From Klebsormidium nitens (lineage: Eukaryota > Streptophyta > Klebsormidiophyceae > Klebsormidiales > Klebsormidiaceae): 64,000 nt of DNA. This document shows positions 37,346 through 49,665 of the stretch, piece after piece. Each line of letters begins with the position of its first letter. Position 1 is the first letter of the stretch. The notes beneath the pieces were generated by a model. It searched no databases and had not been told where the DNA came from. It saw nothing but the letters and a program-made list of their open reading frames with translations. The stretch covers positions 186,001 through 250,000 of the forward strand of contig DF236970.1 of the NCBI GenBank assembly GCA_000708835.1. Reading direction: 5' to 3'. A program made the position numbers and the translations under genes.

Positions 37346-37732
37346 ATGATTCTGCTCGAGCAGAGAGAGCCCATTTGCATGCATGACCTTGGCACTTGAG
37401 AAACCTGCTTCCCAATTGAAATCACTTTCAATAGCAAAGTTCGTCTCAGAAAGAAGATTGCTGCACTCAGCGAATCAGCGGATCAGCAGCTATAACAGAA
37501 CACTAGGTTGATCAAAGCCTTAAAGGTGTTTTGAGGTTTGATGGAGAAATCGAGTCACCGCAGACATGCTGTCTTTTGAGAAGAGTGACGCTTGCGACCC
37601 TGATCGAAAAGTTCTGTCCAGTAGCCGCAGCTCTACATATCGGTAGGAGCAGCCTCTCTAAGCGTAGTTCTCTGCCTGCTAGCAGCTCACTCCATACATC
37701 CTGTGTCAATAGAAGGAGTTCGCAAAGCACAA

Positions 37733-40700
37733 ATGAGTTCAATGGAGGCAATCAAGTTTCCAATCAAAGTTGTATCATTGCTGTGGAAAACGGTTCTGGA
37801 AAATGGATGGTTCGAGTCACTGGTTCTTCTCATTCTGATCACGATCAGTGCAGTGGCGGAGCTCTTTTCAAGGATTCTCAGTAAGCTTACTTCCAGCTTT
37901 ATCGCTTCTCCTACTGTTGCTATTTGCTACCTATGCTGCAGGTTCTTATGATGACGCTGAAAGTAGCAGCTTGCATTAGCTGCTGTTTATCTCGCGTTTA
38001 CAGCCTCGTTTTCATAAGCATGCAATCATAGCTGCTCAGAATTCCAGCTTCTTACAGCTGAGATTCTATTCATTAGTAGTTTCAGACTGCAACGTTTACC
38101 TTGAAGACTGTAGACACGACCTCCGGAACAATCTAACGATGAACCTGATCTCAACGACGTACAGAGTAGCTCGATACCATGAAAGCATCAAGCAGAGCAC
38201 TCCTCATGTTATTTGGTGGTTCTGCAATGTCTAGACAAAGCTTACTCGATGTTGCTCAGCTTTCAGCAAGTGGTCGTCATCCTCATCAAACCTTCCCATC
38301 TGTGTGAAGAACTTACTCTCCTAAAATATTATGAATTCTGAAGAACGATTGTTCTGGCACTGCTCTGACACTTTGCTTACAAAGCAATAAACCTGATGGA
38401 AGAAGATAAGCGACAGATTCCTTCAACTTATTGGTTGCTCGTTCTTCCTGCAGGTCCCCTCATTAGAATCTTCCCTTACGACAGCTTCAGCTCGCTGGTG
38501 AACATTCTGGATCCAGCATTTCAGCTTGACAAAGCAGTCAGAGAATCCTTCCCTAACGTTCAAGACGCAGGGAGCAAGTCCAATCTGGTCTTGGCAGCTT
38601 TATCTAGTGCTCTTGCCTACGAGAATCTGGACAAGATCCGGAAAGTCATCACAGCAGATTGGCAGGTATGTACGGTTACTTCAATTTCACCTTTTTGCAC
38701 CTGGATACCATTGCAGTCTTGCGCATTGATCAGAAGTATGGGGTGCGAGGAGAGGACGCTGAAGCTACGATCGAAGGTAGTGCTGGTCAGAGGATTGCAA
38801 GAAGGATGGATCCTTGAACGTGACGCTCAAAATTGCGGTTGAGCACCTGACATGCTCCAGAAGATTCTGAAGCATGACCTACACTTGGCATAAAGCTGAT
38901 CTTGGTGAAAGCATAAGAATCATCTCAAGCTAGCTGAGAGGTTTCTAAGTTAATACTTAAGCAACTGCTCCAAATGCTGAAGCAGATTAGTTACCTCCTT
39001 ATTTGCTTGACCCATTTGCTCTTCCTATTTCCTTGCAGATGGCCTGGTTTGCTGGCTACAACTTCCTGCCGTCCGGTAAATAAAAGAAAGATCCTTTCGG
39101 CTGGACTACACTTCTTTGTCGTTCTTGGCTTTCTCAAGCAAATTCCGTTGGACCGTCAGATGTACTGAGGTCAAATTTCTCATACACTGGTGCTTGAGAT
39201 GAGTTGCAGATCAAGCCGATCCATCTTCCACCTCAAGTCTACGGTTTCATAGCAGAGCGCATAAGTTCATTAGTAGTATCTGTAGAAAGAAAATGCAAGG
39301 CTGGAAAGTGCGCATTTTGGCAACCGCACTGGTCGACCACTTGACTTCCTTCGTGCGCACTTGCAGGATCCCGGGCCCTTTTGTTCCATGCTTCCAACCC
39401 CTCAACGGGAGAACAGGCGGTGGTACTGACGTTTAAGGGGACGGAGCCCTTTTTCCTGCGCGACTGGCTGGTTGACGGCCGGACGGAAATGTACCGACAT
39501 CGTCCTACCAAAGAGCATCCTGAGTGGGAGACGCTCGGGGCCATGCACCGAGGCTTCCTTTTCGCCTTGGGGCTCGTGGACCGTCCAAAGGTGACTTGAC
39601 ACTTTCAAAACTTCCCTCAGCTCAACTGCCGGATTGTTTTGCAGAGTGTGAAGTCTTCGAGATCAGTAGCCCCAATATGCCCACCCTATGAATCGCCTAG
39701 CTTCATCAACTGTTATTTCTTCCTTTCTTTTTCGTCCGGAGTCTTCCACTTCGATTCAGAATACCACTTGGTAAAGAACCTTATCACCTCAGTGAGCCTA
39801 TACAACATGCTGTCGTGGCATACAGCCAACCAGACCAACGTTGCTCACGGATGGAGGCATTCCTGCCTTGCTATTCTTCGGCAGAGTGACCCGTCGACTT
39901 CCCCGCGCTTCCAACCAAGCGTCGTCATCCTCGACCAGTTCGGCCAAACCCGCAGCGTCTCGGGCGCGCTTCCGTACGACCGCCTGAAACTCGACCTAAC
40001 CCAGATCCTGACCGACAACCCGGCCGCTCAATTGCTCATCACCGGGCACAGCCTCGGGGGCGCCCTCGCCGTGCTCTTCACCGCTCACATCCTTGCTGAT
40101 GTCACAATTCCCTCGAACCCCGTGGCCCCGCCGTTGGGAACCGTGAAGCCCCTGAAGGTTGTGAAGCCTGGGGACAACCACTTCTGGTTCAGCCGGCTGG
40201 GGGGTTTGTATACTTTCGGGCAGGTAAGCACTTGTAAAGCGCAATGCATTTTTGTTTTTTTACCAGTTCTGGGGAATAGTAGAAGCTCGCGAGAGAAGTC
40301 CGAGTCAGAATCAGAATGTCATTATCACCAGTGCCTGGTGTTCTTGCTGACAACGGGTGCGCTATTCTCATGTATCATCTGAGGACTACTCGGCCCTGAA
40401 CATGCACGCCTTAATGCTTTGATTGTCGAATGAAGTTCGGGACAAAAAGGGCTTATTTCCGTCGCCCCCTCTCAGCTTACTCAAATCCCCTTGTCCCTAT
40501 TCACAGCCCCGGGTGGGAGACGTGCGCTTTGCGGTCTTCATGGAGCAACTGAATGCTGATGTGGACAGGCTGCTCTACTTCCGATTCGTCCACAATGATG
40601 ACGTCGTCCCCCGGCTGCCGCCCGCCACGCCGCGCATGTACCAGCACGTGCAGCCGCTTTTATACATCACCGAGTTTGGAAGTATCACTGTAAGTCTCAG

Positions 40701-41528
40701 CTCAAGGACAGTTTCTGATGAGACCGCTGGTAAAGTCAACGGCGAAATTAAAAACTCCTAATAGAAGATGACGTTTTGTAAAGCGCTGCGCAGGGCGTCA
40801 CGTTTGCTCACAAAGCAATCTGTCTCGGGCAGTGTTGCCTCGAGTTTTTGCTAGATTGTTAGTCTGCTTCGAGGAGCTGTAAAGTATGCGAAAGGATCAG
40901 CTTTAGCCCAGGAGAACGTGAGGCTAGCAAAAAGATTGCCGTTTGAAGTTGTAGAATAGGGAGAGATTGACCATATCCTGTGGATATACATCTTCTCCTT
41001 GCTTGGCAACCTTCGATTAGCATCTGCGAGAACTTCGAAGAATCCAGTCGATCTCGGCCGTCCTCGAGTCTAATTCAATCTTCCGTCTCGCCTCAGGGCG
41101 CCATGGAGCAGCCGCCGCTCATTCTGTTCAAGCTCATCATCGACGGCGTCTTCAAGCCGTTCGTCTCGGGCTGGTTGGGCCTTATCCTCGCTGCGATCGT
41201 CTACCCCGGGGCGCTTCTCGCCGGCCTCGCCACCGGGCTGCTCTTCGGCGTCATTGGCTGGATGATCGCCCCGGTTGCTTTTGTCCTGGGCGCGGTTCTT
41301 GGCGGCGGCGGCGCGTTCCTCGCGCTCTCGATCCTGACTGTGATCGTTAGCGACCATTTCATGCACGATTACAAGCGCGAGATCCGTGGCCTGAAGGTGG
41401 ATACTGTGGGAATTGACACGCACCAAGTGAAGAGCCCGCTGGGTGCCGCACTAGACAAGGTTTGCACGCCCATGTTTGCCTCGAACCCCTCCACCCCGAA
41501 TGCAGCCGTTCCAAAGAAGTTCGTTTGA
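37733..41528 (+). CDS. Class 3 triacylglycerol lipase, oil-body-lipase (OBL) type
   Basis: Serine hydrolase of the fungal lipase-like family, probably cleaving triacylglycerol at a membrane or lipid droplet. Exons: 37733-37880, 38454-38665, 39039-39075, 39367-39590, 39939-40223, 40507-40689, 41097-41528, giving 506 residues, in phase. An N-terminal hydrophobic helix (SLVLLILITISAV) is followed by MAWFAGYNFLPS, VVLTFKGTEP, the nucleophile elbow GHSLGGALAVLF with Ser245, the acidic residue in HNDDVVPRLP (~333) and MYQHV. This order matches plant OBL1. The last exon has a long Gly/Ala/Leu-rich hydrophobic stretch, then DHFMHDY, which may provide the catalytic His. The acceptor at 39939 was chosen by phase and similarity; an earlier one is possible. 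Exon 3 is only 37 bases. The start ATG at 37733 follows an in-frame GTG. Confidence 0.9.
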
Positions 41529-44500
41529 TCGGGCGTCAATGCAGAGGTATTTCGCAGCAGAACTGTGACTGACTCGATAGCAGCTACCGTAAAGACCTAC
41601 GTTGAGAGACAGGAAGCAGAAGCCATGATCCGTAGTTACGTGCTTTTGAACTGTTGCTTGAGGTGAAGTTGGTTAACCTTTCAATCAGCAACTGCATCCG
41701 GAGTCGGACAGTGTCTGACGGTTCTAGTCGCATAAATCTAGGAGAAGTAAGTTCAGGTTACTATTGCTGAGCGTCAATTTAACGAGTTCAGGTGATCATG
41801 AGCAACTGTAAAATCATAATGCCAGTCACTTCTGCTGTCAAAGACATGAGAGTCCGATTGCATGATGAGCGGGTTTCATTATAGCTGTAAGTCGTTGACA
41901 GTCGAAATCTTGGTTGGCAATCGTTATACTGCGTGCATGCGTGGCGTTTGCCAGCTAGCTATTTTGTGAGCATTCGAATATGCTGAAAACGTGTGCTTTC
42001 GAAAGGGTAACAATGCTTGTTGCTCGCATTCCGTATATTACGTGGCGAGTCGAAATCAGCGGCTGTTGTTCATGCATCATTGGCGCCATGCATGCAATGA
42101 GTTGTGGACGCCCGGCTGCCCCCAATACGACCGGCCAACAGAGAGATGCTGCACATGTTTTGATGGTCGGCGACTGCACGACGACCTTGAATGTAGGATA
42201 TTCCCTCAATGTCTGAGTCGGAGGATTGCATCCATGACAGCACACGAGCTGCTGCAGCCGTAATTGCTATGGCCGGAGAGTCACGCCGGCCGGCAGCCCT
42301 CATTGGTGAGTTAGGCGGCCCGCGCTGCTGCAGGTAGATGCCGCATTTTTGGCACCATCCAGCAATGTCGCACCTTGCAATTATCTTGTAAGACGATTAA
42401 CATCATGTTTTCAGAAGCAAGATATCGTCAGTTCTGGACGTACATATGCACACATACACTTCGATCTTGGGCGCAATCACGTGGATTCCAAGGATCTCTT
42501 TCTTGAACCCATGCACCTTGCCTGTATACAGCTTGCTTTTAACTAATCATACACAAGGTTTGCGCATTGACATTTCCGGGCTTTACAAAAAGCTGACGCC
42601 TCCGCAGATTCCTCTAATGGACTAACGGTTGGATGTTGCTTGGAATCTCGGAGTAGAGCCTGCGAAGAGACACAGGATAGATCAATAATCTCACAAACAT
42701 TGAGCGGATTCAAGTCGACAAAAAACATTGCATGCGTGTGCGTCTCACAAGGTATCATGGAGATCGTCACTGCTCTTAAGCCTCAATAAATGACAACTAT
42801 GGCAGCCTGCTTCTCATAAGAGGGGGGCGGCGACAATACAAAAATAAGCCCACAAACGATAAGAGCTTTCGAAAGACCTTCCCTCAAGCTGTGATAAAAC
42901 CGTCCAGTTCTCTTTCGATATGACTTTAGAGTATGCAAGCCTCAGACAGCGGCCAGACCGCAGGTTTTGCGGCACTACCATACAGGTGATATAGCCTGAG
43001 GGTTCTCCCTGCAGAGCAGGGTTCAAGCCAACACCCAGCTTTCGCCATAAAGTCTTTCATCATGGGCTTCTCAAGAGCTCAGAACCCTCTCAAATATAAA
43101 ACCTTTGAAGCACTCAAAGCATAACACACATACGACAAGGACAACCTTTTAGATCCAGGGTGGATCCAGGCAACTGCAATTGAACATCATGACCAAGAGG
43201 AAGCTCTTACAGGATACCAAACAGGCAAAAAGAAAAGAGTGAAAAAAAGAGAGTAAGGGGGTGCTTGGATCAGCTACTGGCTTGAGGGTCTGACGACCCT
43301 ATTGCGCATTTAGAATCAGCGTCGATCATTTGGGGAAAGTGTCATCATTTCCAGCACCTTGGAATGAAGAAAGTTGGTCGCAAATACCAAAATGGGCCAT
43401 ACGATACCAACTTCACTGACTCTCCTACATGCTTATGCAACTGGACGCAAAAAGCAGGAACAAACATGGCAACAGACCAGAAGCAGCCTTGTGAAGCATG
43501 ACCATGCAGAGCTGATGGACCAGCACGGACAGGAAGATGGGGCCAAAACAGAAGGAAACCAGGCCAAGTTTACCGTGAAGTCAGCAGCAACCCAGTGTCA
43601 GAAATAATAGCTAAAGACGGTATTCGTGGTACCACGAATTGCAAACATCTGTCCAAGTTTCGTTCGATACTAGCTGTAAACGCTTTGAACTTGTGAGGCG
43701 TACTGAACGAGACAGCATTGCCAGCTCACCCGAATCACTTGTGGAGAAGATGGACAACCACCAAGCACAGCAGGACCCCTCCTTACATGTGGAGTGGCGG
43801 CGCACTCATTCATTAAGGAGTTAGCAGATCAACTGCAAGAGCAAACAAGGGTGAGTGGATGCTGACTAAACAGCGCTTGCAAAACAAAGGACTAAGCGAG
43901 GAAAATCTTAACAGGCCAAGCAGAAAAGTTCATGTCAGCAGGACTTTAATCTGCACTAGTTCTGACCGATGAGGGGCATGGTGGTATTGAACACCCACTT
44001 ATTATACATCTATCATTAAGAGCGAACAGTAGCAGTCGGACACAAGCACTTGATTTCTTAGCCACCACTCGACGTCTGGTACCATTACCCAGGCTGTGAC
44101 GGTTCCGAGACAATTTTCTTTCTCAGCCTGCATCCTGGTGTCCCTGATCCACCGTGCCTTCTCACAGGCAAACAGAGTAAACAGCTGATTACAATGCCAT
44201 CATGCACATTTGTCAATACACTCCAAGAGACATCACCACCCTGATCATTGCAAACAACGGGACAACCCCCTATGGAATCAGCTGCTAAATCAGAACTAGC
44301 TGCTAGCAAGACCGAAGTTTGATGAATGTCACCAGCGCACTAGACTTCCTTACAATGTCACCTTTCAAAAATCTTCCCATCGGTGTAAAGCATGTCCAAA
44401 ACAAAAGCGATGCACTTGGAAAAACCAGACATACCTGAATGAACAGTACTTCTGATTGAGGGGTGGTGCACGGCGGCGGCGCCGCTATGCGACCTTGGTG

Positions 44501-45214
44501 AAGGAGGTTGCGACTTCTCCATAAGAGCAGCTTTCACTCAGCCACAGTAAGGCACCTCAAGCGGTGCTCTGTTCAGCGGGTGCATGGTGAACAACAACGT
44601 AAGACTTTCTCTCCAATGGTGACAACTCTTCCTCCTCCTGTTGGAGGGCGGTGAACAGCTGAATAGGATGGTGGTCAATGCGACCACCAGAATTCTCTGA
44701 AACCCATAAAATTGCAATGAAGCCATTGCAAAAGGGCAGGCTTGCAGAAGGGCCAGGCTCACGATTTCTTTCTTGAAAAGGGTGTCGCTAGCGATCCATG
44801 AACGGTTTCTGTGGTAACGGCAGGTGTTCGGCCCAAGTATCAGGTACGTCTGAAGAGTACCGTAGTAGCACCGGGCTTCCTGCCGGTAACGGCAATAGAA
44901 CAGTATGCCTGCTTGGCACCGTGGATGGATCTTCTGGACTTGAGCCCTGCGCATAAAATTTGGAGACGATCAGGGAACAAACTTGCACGCGCTTGCCACC
45001 ACGACTCACGAGCTTGTGTTTGGGCATGTGACATCGCATTGCTTGGAGCTGGTGGCCATCTATGATTTTGTCGTAGCTTCTGGAGCTTCAGAAAGTACTG
45101 CCTTTGGCATAATTTCTCTTCAGCGCTGGATTCAGTTCTCGTAGTGCTTTGGGCCACCTAAATTTTGCGCCTGGCCTTGGAAAAAAGCTAAAAAGCCTTT
45201 AGAAAATCCAAACG
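41529..45214. other. Intergenic between lipase and GAR1
   Basis: 3.7 kb with no supported gene or RNA. Short open frames on both strands show no domain, splice-consistent pairing or codon signature of the neighbouring exons. It contains the lipase 3' UTR and GAR1 promoter. Confidence 0.5.
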
Positions 45215-47994
45215 ATGAGACCGCCGCGGGGTGGAGGTGCAGGCTTCAGAGGAGGCGGCGGAGGCAGAGGGGGCGGTTTTAGAGGCGGGGGTGGGGGCGG
45301 TTTCAGAGGAGGGGGCAGAGGGGGAGGGGGTGGATGGAGAGACGAAGGGCCACCCTCAGAAGTAGTAGGTGCGTGGATCACCCTTTGAGACTCATTGGCC
45401 TAGTAGGTACATTGATCGTTGATATTGATGGGCAGTTCTTACTCATACACCGATTTGCTGCGAAGGGGTTGGGGGCAGTGTCAGAACTGTGACAAGCTGG
45501 TGGTAATGGTGTGGGCTTTTCAGGGTGTGAAGGAGATGTGAAACACAATGTGGAGAGTCCACCTTGGTTTCGGGGCCTTGCTTGGCTTGCTCCATTTTTG
45601 TTTTTGGACCGGTCGAAAGCCTCGGCATCATTAACCGTGGAGCTCGATGTTTTGAATCTAGAATGCTTCCCTGTCCTTCTGCATACGATGTGGCAAGGAA
45701 AAACCAGCAACTACCACCGGTCAATCACTGGCCGGGGAAGACCCTGCCACCAGCATGTTTTACCCCGCACTCAAGCCCAAGCGTTGCGACTGTTCTTCTT
45801 CCCACTGAAGAAAAAAGGGACCCATTCTTCATGAGAAAGGACGCTTCATGGTCTGGATTCTTGTTCATTCTTCCTGGATGGAAGAGGCGCGCCGCTTGTG
45901 ATCGAACAGCCACTGAACCTTTGGCTATCTCCAGGAATCATAGCATCACGCGCTGCGCTGCTGCAAGGCTTTCTTGAATGGTCGCTTGCTCTCCGCCACC
46001 TATAGAGCCAATTTCGAGTATGAAACATAGCTTACATCAGCAGCGCACCAAACAGCGACTAAGTTTACTTTTGAGGCCTTATCCGCGGGCATTGCTTAGG
46101 TTGAAGGTGGGGATGCGCATTCTCAGGGGTTTGGACGCACACAGAGGGACACTCTACCTCGCTTTTATGTTTGTATGTGCAGAAGCCTCTGTTGATCACT
46201 TGAGTTTTGAGTTCGTCAATCAGAGTACATAGAACAACTAATTAAAGCTGGTTAAAGCTCCAGGTTAAGAGCCTCAAATGGGCGTTTCCCTGCAGAGGTG
46301 GCCACATACTTGCACGCGTGCGAGGGCGAGAGCGTTGTGAAGCTGACCAACGTCAAGATTCCGTACTTCAACGCGCCAATCTATCTGGAAAACAAGACCC
46401 AGATTGGGAAGGTGGAGGAGATCTTTGGTCCCATCAATGACGCCGTGAGTGTTGCGAGGCGTCTACTTTTGTCCCTCTTTGGGGTTATTCTTCTCTTATC
46501 AAGATGTAGTATGTGCGCACCAAACGCTGCATTTGGGCTGAATTTGTAGTGGGCCACTCCGCATCATCAGGGTTTGTCGAAGCTCGTACTTGGTTGCAAA
46601 GACCAACTTGAAAGAGCTGGTTGCTAGTTTCAGCAGCGATGTAGGTTGCACTCGTTGATGTCCATTAGAGTTCGCGCAAGGACAAGGAAGGAGGCTTGAT
46701 GTGTGGAGGGAATGGGGCGGCAGGCAACATACTAGCTGAAGTTAGGAGGCAAGAGCGAACTCCTCTGAGGACGACTGCGGCAGGATTGGCTCGAGATTTT
46801 GGACCGGTTTTGGGTCGTTTTCAAGCAAAGGATTTGAAAATCGCAAGATTCGGCCCACTACTTCGCCCCACAACCCATGCCAATCACACAAGTGTCAGAC
46901 CCCTTTCCAAAAGGCCTATGCAGACGTCCGCACTGCTTGGGGTAAGCGATTTTCTGCTTCCTCTGGTGTATCAGTGTTAGCTCCGGCATATGAAAGTGGC
47001 GGCAGTGGCGGCTCTAGAAGGGCGTCCCAAGTCTTCCACTTGTATCACGGTGCTTCGTCTGGGAACCCTGGATTGTTTTCTGAAAGCGGTCCCTGTTTTC
47101 AGAGGGACTTTGGTTCTTGAACGATCCAAAATATGCTCGACCTCTGCGATTGATTCCAACAAGACATTTCGCCCTTGCCCAATCGAAGCTCCTAAGTCGG
47201 GATTGGACGACTTCGAATGTACCAGCGCGGAGTTATCGGTGACCCCACAGCAAAGGGTTTCCTGTACTTGCAGCATTAGCTTCGATGTTTCTCGGGCGCT
47301 TATCCTCTTAGCATAACATTTCCTGATTATCTTTCCACCTGTATTTTGCAGCACTTTTCAATCAAGATGGAAGGCGGCGTCGTGGCTACCTCGTATCGAT
47401 CAGGGGACAAGTTTTACATCGACCCCGCAAAGCTGCTGCCCCTCGAAAGATTCCTGCCGCAGCCCAAGTAAGCGACAGCACCTTTTCTAGACCAATGGAT
47501 GTTGTGCACGGATGCATGGAAAGGGGTGGGAAATCAAAGGCATGAGCCAAATTGGAGTCTGTCCTGATCCTGATACATTCATGCGTCCTTCAAAGTTCTC
47601 TGGATTCGAAGACTGGTTGCTGTTCTTCGTCGGTTTAGGATCAGCGCAGGTTTAGGTGTCGGTCGGTTGATTGAGGTTCAGATGCACAAACGAAAGCAAT
47701 CTCACGACCTTTCCACTACTGATTCTATGTGATCTGACCAATTCTCAAAGTCTCGCCAGCTGCTTTTCCATCTCCAGCAAGGGTTTCCGCTCCACTGGAC
47801 ATTTCTGTAAACGCCTTTGGTGCACTGTCGGGTGCTGCATTCAACAGATCCTATCCATTTCCTCCTCTCGATGCAGGGGTGCCAGCACCGGTGGTCGCGG
47901 CGGCGGTCGGGGCGGTCGGGGCGGTCGCGGGGGTGGAAGAGGTGGACGGGGCGGGGGCGGTGGTTTTAGAGGGGGGCGGTGGCGGAGGTTTTAG
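45215..47994 (+). CDS. GAR1: H/ACA snoRNP protein GAR1, with a probable C-terminal frameshift
   Basis: Core protein of H/ACA ribonucleoproteins that guide rRNA pseudouridylation, nucleolar. Exons: 45215-45368, 46296-46444, 47352-47467, 47877-47994. The N-terminus [17 protein letters not shown] is a Gly/Arg-rich domain. The conserved core follows: [81 protein letters not shown]. The C-terminal Gly/Arg-rich domain begins in exon 4 but ends early at TAG 47992-47994 as RWRRF. The next frame (from about 47971 to TGA at 48104-48106) reads four or five more GGFRGG units and ends RGRY. A one-base change in the G run at 47971-47976 would join them. It may be a sequencing error, a polymorphism or a true shortening; the core is intact. 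Confidence 0.93.
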
Positions 47995-48106
47995 GGGGGG
48001 CGGCGGTGGTGGTTTCAGGGGAGGCGGTGGCGGGGGTTTCCGAGGGGGCGGTGGGGGCGGTTTTAGAGGGGGGAGAGGCGGGGGTGGGGGCCGTGGAAGA
48101 TATTGA
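47995..48106 (+). other. Out-of-frame GAR1 Gly/Arg-rich tail
   Basis: Tandem codons for [10 protein letters not shown] repeats in the +1 frame relative to the GAR1 exon, ending RGRY and a stop at 48104-48106. It has the composition expected for the GAR1 tail and no independent start. Confidence 0.7.
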
Positions 48107-49665
48107 GAGGAGCCCATCCCGTGGGATTTGTTCATACATTGCAGCTCTAATCTTCGTACTATCCTTGTACTGTCGGCAAGGCCAGATTCGTGCAATTCGT
48201 CCATGCAAATCGATTGTTCACCGATGGCAATGCGGATTTTGGGTTCGTTTTTCATTTCTGCCAATCATCAGAGTCCTTCTCGCTTGCCTCTCAAAGCTTT
48301 ATGTGATCAATAGTTACAAGCTTAGTGACATACATGTGAGTTATCAATGATTATTACTGGCATTGCTTGATTGCCTCTCAAACCAAAGCGTATCATAGGA
48401 GCGAATCAATGGTGCCACTTTGATACAGTCAGTGCATTGTCGGAGGCACGGATCCTCAACAATTACAACGTCTGACAAGCGGTCATGCACCACGTTTCTG
48501 GAGGCAACCGTCAAGTTCTCAAGTATGGACCTACTGAGAAAAAACTTGTTGGTGCGGCAGAAATGCTTGTATAATGCCCAATACGGCAAGAACAAATTTG
48601 GTAGAGCTAACCGATTTTGTGTCGATGCAAAGAACATGTTCTAAAACGACTTGCCTTCAAAATTTGAGCCTCAGGAGTCGGGCTATGCTGCTGCATGTGG
48701 CAACGGCGACGCGAAGATACGGGCCTTCGTGTAAGTCGCACACAGTACGATCAGAGCGAGTGACCACTGACTTTCTCTGGCATGCATGTCACCACTGCCC
48801 CTGCTTGTGAGGGATCCCCCTCAGCCCCACGGCTACGTCAGGCTGCGTCCGCCTGGGCGTGCGCGGCGAATCGAAGTCTGTTTTCGTGACGTCGGCCTCC
48901 GCCGAGAATTTCTGACATGTGAAGCCCGTGCTACCCCGTGGTCTTGACGAACACATATTGGCCGTCGATGTTCTGTCCGGACTTCGCATCTTGGACCTCT
49001 ACCGTCCGATAAGAGTTCGTCCAGCTGAGTCAAGTGACTGCATGATGAAAGTTGCGCTCGAGTCTTGTTCAAGTTGCCATGAGGATAACTACCTACCTAC
49101 TGTACTGTAATACACCTTATGCTGGTGTAGGTTTGTCTTCGTCATACCGTACCTATTATGGTTGCTGTACTGCCATGGTCTTGCTCTTTGGTCCCCAGGC
49201 ACCGCCGGCATTTGGGAGAACTTCTTCAAGGGAGAAGCGCTCCAAAAAGTGTTGTCCTCGCCATAATAGTGAAAGCCTTCATGACAGGTTAAGGCGCAAG
49301 CCTTTTGACAAGGTGGCTGTGTTCCGTTATTATTCCAGCAGGTCCGGCCAGCAGGTTGGACCCTTTCACGGCGCCCCTGGCAGATTGGTCAGACTGGTCA
49401 GCTGAAACGATATTTCTTTGCTGTATCAGACTTTTGTAATCTGGGGCCATTGACCGGTGTGCACTGAGCTCTCAGAGGAAGCCGCACATTGTGTTCAATT
49501 TGCAGCTTTTGTATCCTGATCTTCAAATGCTTACTGCCATCTCATTAGGAGACCCAGACGCGCCGCAGAATAACAAAAACTCCATTGCAAAACGTTACGT
49601 CTAGTCTCAACCAGAGAAGTTGCTAAGGATAAGAACTGCCAAGGAGGAGTTACCAAAGAGCAGCC
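48107..49665. other. Intergenic between GAR1 and K+ channel
   Basis: About 1.5 kb without a supported gene. It should include the GAR1 3' UTR and the channel promoter and 5' UTR. Nothing else recognised. Confidence 0.5.

Noticed and set aside
45199-45381. Proline-rich frames on the minus strand over GAR1 (also 47851-48264)
   Set aside because: They are the complement of GAR1 glycine/arginine repeat codons, with no start context or domain.
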